A stretch of DNA of 5,039 bases from JAAFIP01 sp043778205 (lineage in GTDB: Bacteria; Pseudomonadota; Gammaproteobacteria; Burkholderiales; Burkholderiaceae_C), in contig JAYWGO010000118.1 of assembly GCA_043778205.1 (NCBI GenBank), forward strand, positions 1-5,039, read 5' to 3'. The translations under genes and the position numbers were made by a program. The notes beneath the pieces were generated by a model. It saw only the letters and a list, made by a program, of their open reading frames with translations, was not told the origin of the DNA and did not search any database. Positions 1 to 5,039 of the stretch are shown here, piece by piece (position 1 is the stretch's first letter; each line of letters begins with the position of its first letter).

Positions 1-928
1 AGCCGCTACGTCGTACAGCACATCGAACCGCATCATGGTGCCGTTTTATGTGTACTACTCGATGTTTGGTTTTCAACGCGTTGGCGACTTAGCCTGGGCT
101 GCGGGCGACATGCAGGCGCGCGGCTTTTTGCTGGGCGGCACCAGCGGACGCACTACGCTAAACGGCGAAGGCCTGCAGCACGAAGACGGCCACAGCCACA
201 TCATGGCGGGTACGATTCCCAACTGCATATCGTACGACCCGACCTTTGCGCACGAAGTGGGTGTGATCTTGCACCACGGCCTCAAGCGCATGGTGGAAAA
301 GCAAGACAACGTGTACTACTACATCACCTTGCTGAACGAAAACTACCCCATGCCTGGCCTCAAGGCTGGCACCGAGGAGCAAATCATCAAAGGCATGTAC
401 CTGCTGCAAACCGCCGCTAAAAAAGACCTCACTGTTAACTTGCTGGGTTCGGGCACTATTTTGCGCGAATCACAATTTGCCAAAGAGCTGCTAGAAAAAG
501 AGTGGGGCGTAGGTGCCCATGTGTGGAGCTGCCCCAGCTTTAACGAGCTAACCCGCGAAGGCCAAGACTGCGACCGCTTTAACCTGTTGCACCCCACAGA
601 CAAAGCCCGCGTGAGCTTTGTTGAATCGCAACTGGCCACCACCACCGGCCCCGTGATTGCATCAACTGACTACATGAAGGCCTATGCTGAGCAGATTCGC
701 CCCTTCGTAGGCAAGGGTCGCAACTACAAAGTGCTGGGCACCGACGGTTTTGGCCGCTCAGATTTTCGCAGCAAGCTGCGCGAGCATTTTGAAGTAAACC
801 GCCATTACATTGTGGTGGCTGCTTTGAAGGCGCTGGCAGAAGATGGCAAACTGCCCATGGGCAAGGTAGCTGAGGCGATTAAAAAATACGGCATCAAGGT
901 TGACAAGGTCAATCCTTTGTACGCGTAA
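1..928 (+). CDS. aceE: Pyruvate dehydrogenase E1 component, homodimeric type (5'-truncated by the window)
   Basis: This is the C-terminal 308 residues of the ThDP-dependent E1 of the pyruvate dehydrogenase complex. E1 decarboxylates pyruvate and transfers the acetyl group to the lipoyl arms of E2 in the cytoplasm. The frame is open from base 2, and the ATG at 35 is an internal Met, not the start. The visible part covers the end of the transketolase-like pyrimidine-binding domain and the whole C-terminal domain. Family signatures recalled from E. coli AceE include the ATSYST stretch at the left edge, YYSMFGFQR, GGTSGRTTLNGEGLQHEDGH (the region of an active-site His), TIPNCISYDP, NVYYYIT, LLGSGTILRE, the acidic GQDCDRFNLLHP, ASTDYMK and VLGTDGFGRSD. 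The C-terminus (KVDKVNPLYA) ends where E. coli AceE ends, so the 3' end is natural. It is first in the visible operon, 72 nt before aceF. The homodimeric E1 class is clear from these motifs; alpha/beta-type E1s lack them. Confidence 0.97.
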   Translation, partial: AATSYSTSNRIMVPFYVYYSMFGFQRVGDLAWAAGDMQARGFLLGGTSGRTTLNGEGLQHEDGHSHIMAGTIPNCISYDPTFAHEVGVILHHGLKRMVEKQDNVYYYITLLNENYPMPGLKAGTEEQIIKGMYLLQTAAKKDLTVNLLGSGTILRESQFAKELLEKEWGVGAHVWSCPSFNELTREGQDCDRFNLLHPTDKARVSFVESQLATTTGPVIASTDYMKAYAEQIRPFVGKGRNYKVLGTDGFGRSDFRSKLREHFEVNRHYIVVAALKALAEDGKLPMGKVAEAIKKYGIKVDKVNPLYA

Positions 929-946
929 GCTTAGAGACAACATTGC

Positions 947-979
947 GGGACAGACCAATGCGAAGCGTTGCTCTGTCCT
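947..979 (+). repeat. Imperfect stem-loop in the aceE-aceF spacer
   Basis: An inverted repeat fills almost half of the 72-nt spacer. The outer arms GGACAGA (948-954) and TCTGTCC (972-978) pair perfectly, and a G-T pair (947/979) can extend them. After one C/C mismatch (955/971), inner arms CAATGC (956-961) and GCGTTG (965-970) pair with one G-T, leaving a GAA loop (962-964). No T-tract follows, so it is not a standard intrinsic terminator. It ends 9 nt before the aceF ribosome binding site. Possible roles are an mRNA stability or processing element that sets the E1:E2 ratio, or a REP-like repeat: the GGGACAGACC arm recalls motifs I associate with REP/RAYT-type repeats in Burkholderiales, from memory only. 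The pairing is seen directly; the function is inferred. Confidence 0.7.
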
Positions 980-988
980 CAACTGATT

Positions 989-993
989 AAGGA
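989..993 (+). promoter_or_regulatory. Ribosome binding site of aceF
   Basis: AAGGA lies 7 nt upstream of the ATG at 1001. It fixes that ATG as the aceF start, because translation from it begins MALVEVQVPDIGDF, the normal beginning of a lipoyl domain. The in-frame TTG at 968 would add 11 residues encoded within the 3' arm of the stem-loop and the ribosome binding site itself, and is not credible. Confidence 0.85.
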
Positions 994-1000
994 TAGCAGC

Positions 1001-2698
1001 ATGGCATTAGTAGAAGTACAAGTCCCCGACATAGGCGACTTTGATGAAGTGGCAGTGATTGAACTGCTGGTCAAAGTGGGCGATACCGTCAAAGTAGAGC
1101 AGTCGCTGCTGACGGTAGAAAGCGATAAAGCCTCGATGGAAATCCCCTGCAGCACGGCAGGTGTGGTGACCGAGCTGCGCGTAAAGCTGGGCGACAAAGT
1201 CAAGCAAGGCTCGGTGGTGCTGGTACTGGAGGCCGCTGGCGCTGCACAAGTGGCTGCTTCTGTGGCGCCTCACGCACCGGTTTTAGCCCCTATTTCAGTA
1301 CGAAATAGCCCTCAGGCCCAAGGAAATGCTGCACAAGCAGCTATTAATTTAGTAGTAGGCAGTATTCAGGTCAAAGTGCCTGATATTGGCGACTTTAAAG
1401 ACGTGGCCATTATTGAGATGCTGGTCAAGGTAGGTGACACCGTCAAGGTAGAGCAAAGCCTGATGACGGTGGAAAGCGACAAAGCCTCGATGGAAATTCC
1501 ATCGTCGGACGCGGGTGTGGTTAAAGAGCTCAAAGTCAAGCTGGGCGATACCGTCAATATTGGTGACCTGATTGTGGTGCTAGAAGGTGTGGGCGCGGCT
1601 GCCAGCGCGCTGCCTGCTGCGGTTGCCAGTGCCACAATGCTTGCGCCAGTGGCTGCACCCCCGGCTGCGCAAGCGCCTGCAGTGGTTTCCGCCTCTCAAC
1701 CAGCGGCAACTGCCGCTGCCCCGCAAGCCGCCGCCCACAACCCGAACGTAGCCCCCACAGGCGCGCTACCGCATGCATCGCCTTCTGTGCGCAAGTTTGC
1801 ACGCGAGCTGGGCGTGCCCCTGGCTGAGATCAAAGGCTCTGGCCACAAAGGCCGTATTACTGAAGACGACATCAAAGGCTTTACCAAGTCGGTAATGAGC
1901 GGCTCTGTGCAAACGCTGGTGGCAGCCGCGTCTGCCAAATCCAACGGTAACAACGACGGTGCAGGCCTGGGGCTGATCCCATGGCCTAAAGTCGACTTCA
2001 CCAAGTTTGGCGCGGTAGAGCGGCAAGACATGTCGCGCATTAAAAAAATCAGCGGTGCCAACCTGCACCGCAACTGGGTGATGATTCCGCATGTGACCAA
2101 CCATGACGATGCCGACATCACCGAGCTGGAAGCCTTTCGTGTGCTGATGAACAAAGAAAACGAAAAGTCAGGTGCCAAAATCACCATGCTGGCTTTCCTT
2201 ATCAAAGCCTCGGTGGCTGCGCTCAAGAAGTTCCCCAACTTCAACAGTTCACTCGATGGTGACCAGCTGGTGCTAAAGCAGTATTTCCATATCGGTTTTG
2301 CGGCTGATACGCCTAACGGCTTGGTGGTACCGGTGATCAAAGATGCAGACAAAAAAGGCGTGCTGCAAATCAGCAAAGAAATGGGCGAGCTGGCTGGCAA
2401 GGCCCGTGACGGCAAGCTAGGCCCTGCTGATATGCAGGGCGCGTGCTTCACCATCAGCTCGCTGGGCGGCATTGGTGGCCGCTACTTCACACCCATCATC
2501 AACGCACCTGAAGTGGCCATTTTGGGGGTGTGCAAGAGCACCATGGAGCCTGTGTGGGACGGCGAAAAGTTTGTGCCCCGCCTGATGTTGCCACTCTCCT
2601 TGAGCTGGGACCACCGCGTGATTGACGGCGCATCTGCCGCGCGCTTTAACGCCTACCTAGGCCAAATCCTCGGCGATTTGCGCCGGGTGATGCTGTAA
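1001..2698 (+). CDS. aceF: Dihydrolipoamide acetyltransferase, E2 of the pyruvate dehydrogenase complex (two lipoyl domains)
   Basis: This 565-aa protein is the core subunit of the complex: swinging lipoyl arms receive acetyl groups from E1, and the C-terminal domain passes them to CoA. Domains in order: lipoyl domain 1 (about residues 4-77, lipoyl Lys43 in ESDKAS); linker 1 (78-120); lipoyl domain 2 (122-195, Lys161 in the same motif); Ala/Pro-rich linker 2 (196-257); peripheral subunit-binding domain for E1/E3 (about 258-294, SPSVRKFARELGV and GRITEDDI); linker 3 (295-330); and a catalytic domain (about 331-565) with DHRVIDG at 537-543, holding the catalytic His538 and Asp542. The two lipoyl domains are 55/74 identical by hand count. 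Linker 1 is odd because it contains an in-frame 41-nt sequence (1315-1355) shared with lpdA and a separate inverted repeat (1290-1308). The gene is complete and intact. The match to AceE/LpdA neighbours excludes the 2-oxoglutarate E2 (SucB), which has a single lipoyl domain. Confidence 0.97.
   Translation: MALVEVQVPDIGDFDEVAVIELLVKVGDTVKVEQSLLTVESDKASMEIPCSTAGVVTELRVKLGDKVKQGSVVLVLEAAGAAQVAASVAPHAPVLAPISVRNSPQAQGNAAQAAINLVVGSIQVKVPDIGDFKDVAIIEMLVKVGDTVKVEQSLMTVESDKASMEIPSSDAGVVKELKVKLGDTVNIGDLIVVLEGVGAAASALPAAVASATMLAPVAAPPAAQAPAVVSASQPAATAAAPQAAAHNPNVAPTGALPHASPSVRKFARELGVPLAEIKGSGHKGRITEDDIKGFTKSVMSGSVQTLVAAASAKSNGNNDGAGLGLIPWPKVDFTKFGAVERQDMSRIKKISGANLHRNWVMIPHVTNHDDADITELEAFRVLMNKENEKSGAKITMLAFLIKASVAALKKFPNFNSSLDGDQLVLKQYFHIGFAADTPNGLVVPVIKDADKKGVLQISKEMGELAGKARDGKLGPADMQGACFTISSLGGIGGRYFTPIINAPEVAILGVCKSTMEPVWDGEKFVPRLMLPLSLSWDHRVIDGASAARFNAYLGQILGDLRRVML
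1010..1231 (+). repeat. Lipoyl module copy 1 (aceF domain 1)
   Basis: This is the first of three related lipoyl-domain coding units in the window. It encodes aceF residues 4-77, with the lipoyl lysine codon at 1127-1129. By hand count it is 57/74 identical in protein to the lpdA module and 55/74 to aceF module 2. Its tail (GDKVKQGSVVL) is shared with the lpdA module but not with module 2. Confidence 0.9.
1290..1308 (+). repeat. Small perfect inverted repeat in aceF linker 1
   Basis: Arms CTATTTC (1290-1296) and GAAATAG (1302-1308) are perfect complements around a 5-nt AGTAC loop. They lie in the coding sequence for the flexible linker (PISVRNSP) and 6 nt before the shared 41-nt repeat. The stretch looks AT-richer by eye than the surrounding gene. 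It may be part of the same inserted element or may be chance, since seven base pairs alone is weak evidence. Confidence 0.5.
1315..1355 (+). repeat. Shared in-frame 41-nt repeat, copy 1 (aceF linker 1)
   Basis: The first 32 nt (1315-1346) are identical to 3594-3625 in lpdA, and over 41 nt 39 positions match (differences at 1347 and 1350). It encodes AQGNAAQAAI and the start of the following linker in the same reading frame as the lpdA copy. It contains a hairpin with arms GCTGC (1328-1332) and GCAGC (1337-1341) and an ACAA loop. The CAAGCAGCTATTA core resembles dispersed short repeats that I recall from Comamonadaceae intergenic regions; that comparison is from memory. Confidence 0.85.
1364..1585 (+). 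repeat. Lipoyl module copy 2 (aceF domain 2)
   Basis: This unit encodes aceF residues 122-195, with the lipoyl lysine codon at 1481-1483. It keeps the VPDIGDF opening and the ESDKASMEIP lipoylation motif of the other two modules but diverges at its end (GDTVNIGDLIVVLE). Confidence 0.9.
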
Positions 2699-2700
2699 GG
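2697..2700 (+). promoter_or_regulatory. Ribosome binding site of the proteasome-like gene
   Basis: AAGG overlaps the aceF stop codon (2696-2698) and lies 7 nt before the ATG at 2708. The overlap suggests that ribosomes finishing aceF can reinitiate on the next gene. Confidence 0.65.
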
Positions 2701-2707
2701 CCGCTGC

Positions 2708-3298
2708 ATGACCACGGTTGTAGTTGTAAAAAAAGCAGGCCAGGTGGCAGTGGCCACCGACTCATTGGTGACCTTTGGCGACACGCGCTTGCCCTACCGC
2801 TTTGAGGCCAACGAAAAAATTTTTAAAGTAGACGCAGTGGGCGGCCCCAGTTTTGTGGCCACCGCCGGTACAGTGGCGCACTTTCCTGCGCTGCGCAAAG
2901 CGCTGGCGGCATTGCCCAAAGGCGAGCTTAAGCTGCACAGCAAAGACGAGGTGTACGACACCTTCCTCAAGCTGCACCCCATCCTTAAAGAAACTTTTTT
3001 CTTGCAAACCAAAGAAGAAGATGCCGATCCGTATGAGTCCATGCAGTTCAGCGTGCTGGTGGCCAACAGCGCCGGCATATTTGGCCTGTACAGCTACCGC
3101 GAAGTGTTTGAGTTCAAAGAGTTTTGGGGCATTGGCTCGGGCCGTGGCTTTGCACTGGGCGCGATGCACGCCACCTTTACCAAGGCCAAAACCGCCCGCG
3201 AAGTAGCGCTGGCCGGTGTAGAAGCAGGCTGCGAGTTTGACAAAAACTCTGCAGGCCCCATCCATGTATTTACGATGAAATTGAAAGTAACCCCATGA
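2708..3298 (+). CDS. Proteasome/HslV-fold Ntn-hydrolase, probably the betaproteobacterial proteasome homologue (BPH) type
   Basis: This complete 196-aa protein begins MTTVVVV, like HslV (MTTIVSV). Removing Met would expose Thr2 as the N-terminal nucleophile typical of proteasome beta-type subunits. Seen in the sequence and matched to the family from memory: Asp18 in ATDS (Asp17 in Thr1 numbering, the HslV/proteasome position), Lys37 in NEKIF (equivalent of Lys33 after a short insertion), a TAGT turn like the HslV AGGT, IGSG around Ser144, and a C-terminal DKNSAG (Asp178, Ser181) matching the proteasomal DxxSGG signature. It is only distantly similar to HslV. Length and host type fit BPH, the family known in betaproteobacteria and described as a self-compartmentalised double ring. 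Related genes are sometimes mislabelled, and I recall MFS transporter as one such label, but there are no membrane segments here. It starts 9 nt after aceF, and its TGA overlaps the lpdA ATG. No unfoldase ATPase gene is visible beside it. Substrate and any link to the complex are unknown. Confidence 0.85.
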   Translation: MTTVVVVKKAGQVAVATDSLVTFGDTRLPYRFEANEKIFKVDAVGGPSFVATAGTVAHFPALRKALAALPKGELKLHSKDEVYDTFLKLHPILKETFFLQTKEEDADPYESMQFSVLVANSAGIFGLYSYREVFEFKEFWGIGSGRGFALGAMHATFTKAKTAREVALAGVEAGCEFDKNSAGPIHVFTMKLKVTP

Positions 3299-5039
3299 GC
3301 CTCATCGACATTCAAGTCCCCGACATTGGCGACTTTGACGAAGTGACCGTGATAGAACTGATGGTTAAACCTGGCGACACCATTGCAGCCGACCAGTCAT
3401 TGATTACCGTAGAGAGCGACAAAGCCTCTATGGAAATTCCCTCCTCGCATGCAGGCGTGGTGAAAGAACTGCGCATCAAAGTTGGCGACAAGGTTAAGCA
3501 AGGCTCGGTGGTGTTAACACTAGAGCCATCGGCAGCTGCGGCCACTGCCGCTGCAGCAGTTTCAACAGCAAATACCCCATCAAATGTGCTTATGGCCCAA
3601 GGAAATGCTGCACAAGCAGCTATTACTTCAGTAGCATCTAGCTATGCAAGAAATGTAGACCTGGACTGCGACTTGCTCGTTTTAGGCGCAGGCCCCGGCG
3701 GCTACAGTGCCGCTTTTCGCGCCGCAGACCTGGGCCTTAAAGTCATCATTGTTGAACGTTACGCCACCTTGGGCGGCGTGTGCCTCAACGTTGGCTGCAT
3801 CCCCTCCAAAGCGCTCTTGCACGTAGCAGCCGTGATGGACGAGGTGAGCCACATGGCCGCGCTAGGCGTGGACTACGGCGCACCCAAGCTCAACATCGAC
3901 AAACTGCGCGGCCACAAAGAAAAAGTCATCGGTAAGCTCACCGGCGGCCTGGCCGCCATGGCCAAAATGCGCAAGGTAACGACAGTGCGCGGCTACGGCG
4001 CATTCGTAGGTGCCAACCATGTAGAGGTAGAAGAAACCTCTGGCACAGCCCAAGAAAAAACCGGCAGCAAAAAAGTCATCCAGTTTAAAAATTGCATCAT
4101 CGCCGCAGGCAGCCAAGCCGTGCGCCTGCCCTTTATGCCCAACGATCCGCGCGTGGTGGACAGCACCGGCGCACTAGAGCTGAAAGAAGTGCCCAAACGC
4201 ATGCTGATCTTAGGCGGCGGCATCATCGGCCTAGAAATGGGCACCGTGTACAGCACCCTAGGCGCGCGCCTGGACGTGGTGGAGATGCTGGACGGCCTGA
4301 TGCAAGGCGCCGACCGCGACCTCGTCAAAATCTGGCAAAAGATGAACGTCCCGCGCTTTGACAACATCATGCTGAACACCAAAACGGTAGGTGCCAAGGC
4401 TACACCCGAAGGCATTGAAGTCACATTCGCCCCAGCAATGGAGGGCGAGGCAGGAAGCAACGCCAGCGTTGCGGCCCCAGCCCCCCAAACCTACGACCTA
4501 GTATTGCAAGCCGTAGGCCGCAGCCCCAACGGCAAAAAGATCGCCGCAGACAAAGCAGGCGTAGCCGTCACAGACCGCGGCTTCATCAATGTCGACATCC
4601 AAATGCGCACCAACGTGTCCCACATTTTCGCCATAGGCGACATCATCGGCCAGCCCATGCTGGCCCACAAAGCCGTGCACGAAGGGCATGTAGCGGCAGA
4701 AGTCATAGCAGGCGAGCAGCAAGGCAATAAAGAGCTGGCTGCAGCCGCCTTCAACGCCCGCGTCATCCCCAGCGTGGCCTACACCGACCCCGAAGTAGCC
4801 TGGGTAGGCCTGACCGAAGACCAAGCCAAAGCGCAAGGCATCAAGGTCAAAAAAGGCCTGTTCCCTTGGACCGCATCAGGCCGCGCCATAGCCAACGGCC
4901 GCGACGAAGGAGTGACCAAACTGCTGTTCGACGATTCCCCCGAGGCCCACGGCCACGGCAAAATCCTGGGCGGCGGCATGGTAGGCACCCACGCCGGCGA
5001 CATGATCGGCGAAATCGCCCTGGCCATCGAGATGGGCGC
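3295..5039 (+). CDS. lpdA: Dihydrolipoamide dehydrogenase (E3) with N-terminal lipoyl domain (3'-truncated by the window)
   Basis: This FAD enzyme reoxidises the dihydrolipoyl arms of E2 with NAD+. The frame is open from the ATG at 3295 to the right edge (581 full codons). The start is supported by the ATGA overlap with the upstream stop, a weak GAAAG at 3283-3287, and an immediate lipoyl-domain start. Order: lipoyl domain (residues 4-77, lipoyl Lys43 in ESDKAS); Ala-rich linker with the shared repeat (78 to about 122); FAD-binding GAGPGG (131-136); redox disulfide Cys163/Cys168 in CLNVGC; NAD-binding GGGIIG (307-312); AVGRSPN (406-412); second FAD motif FAIGD (445-449); and the start of the dimerisation domain (PSVAYTDPEVAWVG). 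The C-terminal His/Glu catalytic motif (HPHPTLxE in relatives) should lie just beyond the edge. About 40 residues appear to be missing, judged from E. coli Lpd. An Ala-rich stretch at 379-399 looks longer than I recall in relatives. Lipoyl-E3 fusions are known in PDC operons of Neisseria and Burkholderiales. Confidence 0.97.
   Translation, partial: MSLIDIQVPDIGDFDEVTVIELMVKPGDTIAADQSLITVESDKASMEIPSSHAGVVKELRIKVGDKVKQGSVVLTLEPSAAAATAAAAVSTANTPSNVLMAQGNAAQAAITSVASSYARNVDLDCDLLVLGAGPGGYSAAFRAADLGLKVIIVERYATLGGVCLNVGCIPSKALLHVAAVMDEVSHMAALGVDYGAPKLNIDKLRGHKEKVIGKLTGGLAAMAKMRKVTTVRGYGAFVGANHVEVEETSGTAQEKTGSKKVIQFKNCIIAAGSQAVRLPFMPNDPRVVDSTGALELKEVPKRMLILGGGIIGLEMGTVYSTLGARLDVVEMLDGLMQGADRDLVKIWQKMNVPRFDNIMLNTKTVGAKATPEGIEVTFAPAMEGEAGSNASVAAPAPQTYDLVLQAVGRSPNGKKIAADKAGVAVTDRGFINVDIQMRTNVSHIFAIGDIIGQPMLAHKAVHEGHVAAEVIAGEQQGNKELAAAAFNARVIPSVAYTDPEVAWVGLTEDQAKAQGIKVKKGLFPWTASGRAIANGRDEGVTKLLFDDSPEAHGHGKILGGGMVGTHAGDMIGEIALAIEMG
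3304..3525 (+). repeat. Lipoyl module copy 3 (lpdA N-terminus)
   Basis: This unit encodes lpdA residues 4-77, with the lipoyl lysine codon at 3421-3423. It is closest to aceF module 1 (57/74 residues by hand count), sharing DFDEV and GDKVKQGSVVL. Despite this, the DNA carries silent differences in the core: 4 of 30 bases differ across ESDKASMEIP compared with module 1. Confidence 0.9.
3594..3634 (+). repeat. Shared in-frame 41-nt repeat, copy 2 (lpdA linker)
   Basis: This is the second copy of the aceF linker sequence: 32 nt identical (3594-3625), 39/41 overall (differences at 3626 and 3629). It encodes MAQGNAAQAAI and lies between the lipoyl domain and the FAD domain, the same relative place as in aceF (after the first lipoyl module). 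The hairpin arms are GCTGC (3607-3611) and GCAGC (3616-3620). Sequence on both sides is unrelated apart from general Ala richness. Confidence 0.85.
4457..4472 (+). repeat. Small perfect palindromic repeat inside lpdA
   Basis: Arms GCAACGC (4457-4463) and GCGTTGC (4466-4472) pair perfectly around a 2-nt CA centre. They lie inside the segment encoding the low-complexity stretch at residues 379-399 (4429-4491), between the NAD-domain strand ending VTF and the conserved YDLVLQAVGRSPN. Seeing the palindrome is direct. Whether it marks a small insertion needs an alignment, and it may simply be an Ala/Ser-rich loop. Confidence 0.5.

Noticed and set aside
968..1000. Upstream TTG start that would extend aceF by 11 residues
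   Set aside because: The added codons run through the 3' arm of the stem-loop and the AAGGA ribosome binding site. The ATG at 1001 has ideal spacing and starts at the expected lipoyl-domain N-terminus.
1696..2472. 258-aa open frame on the minus strand
   Set aside because: It lies wholly inside the intact aceF coding region, has a Ser/Pro-rich composition typical of an antisense shadow, and shows no recognisable domain.
2728..2734. Run of seven A near the start of the proteasome-like gene as a programmed frameshift or phase-variation site
   Set aside because: A -1 slip leads quickly to a stop and yields only a short peptide. The run simply encodes Lys-Lys, and seven bases is short for phase variation.
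2990..3006. AAAGAAAC followed by a T6 run as an intrinsic terminator inside the proteasome-like gene
   Set aside because: The stem is AT-only, in the middle of an intact reading frame, and encodes ordinary residues (KETFFLQ).
2853..3206. 117-aa plus-strand frame overlapping the proteasome-like gene
   Set aside because: It is an out-of-frame reading rich in Cys, Pro and Lys with no ribosome binding site. The main frame has the conserved Ntn-hydrolase signature throughout.
3993..4460. 155-aa minus-strand frame and the overlapping 89-aa plus-strand frame at 4092-4361
   Set aside because: Both are shadows of lpdA, which carries all E3 motifs in its own continuous frame. The plus-strand one is an Arg-rich out-of-frame reading.
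3299..5039. Frame disruption in lpdA near the shared repeat or the right edge
   Set aside because: Codon-by-codon reading from 3295 to 5039 finds no stop. The missing C-terminus is due to the window boundary only.

Overview
The window is an internal slice of a pyruvate dehydrogenase complex (PDC) operon, read entirely on the + strand. The sequence suggests a betaproteobacterium of the order Burkholderiales, plausibly Comamonadaceae. The reasons are the homodimeric-type AceE E1, an E2 with two lipoyl domains, a dihydrolipoamide dehydrogenase (E3) carrying its own N-terminal lipoyl domain, and a small proteasome-like protein of the type known only from betaproteobacteria. Short repeats that resemble, from memory, dispersed repeats of Comamonadaceae genomes point the same way. 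The family-level placement is inference.

Layout: the 3' third of aceE (E1) runs in from the left edge to 928. A 72-nt spacer follows and holds a strong imperfect stem-loop (947-979) and a clear ribosome binding site for aceF. The complete aceF (E2, 565 aa) spans 1001-2698. Nine bases later comes a complete 196-aa proteasome/HslV-fold Ntn-hydrolase gene (2708-3298). Its stop codon overlaps the start of lpdA in an ATGA junction. lpdA (E3, 3295 onward) is cut by the right edge after 581 codons, shortly before the expected C-terminal catalytic His/Glu motif. The longest non-coding stretch is the 72-nt spacer, and there is no gene-free stretch over 300 bases.

How the genes work together: AceE decarboxylates pyruvate with ThDP and reductively acetylates lipoyl lysines. 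AceF carries those lipoyl arms and transfers the acetyl group to CoA. LpdA reoxidises the dihydrolipoyl groups to make NADH. The complex links glycolysis to the TCA cycle. Tight packing suggests one polycistronic message whose promoter lies upstream of the window.

The most notable points are (1) the proteasome-like hydrolase, with a near-complete Thr/Asp/Lys/Ser catalytic signature, lying inside the PDC operon and probably translationally coupled to lpdA, and (2) a 41-nt sequence, 39/41 identical and containing a small hairpin, found in frame in the flexible linkers of both aceF and lpdA. The second looks like a short mobile or dispersed repeat that has become interdomain linker protein. The core enzymes themselves look ordinary and intact.
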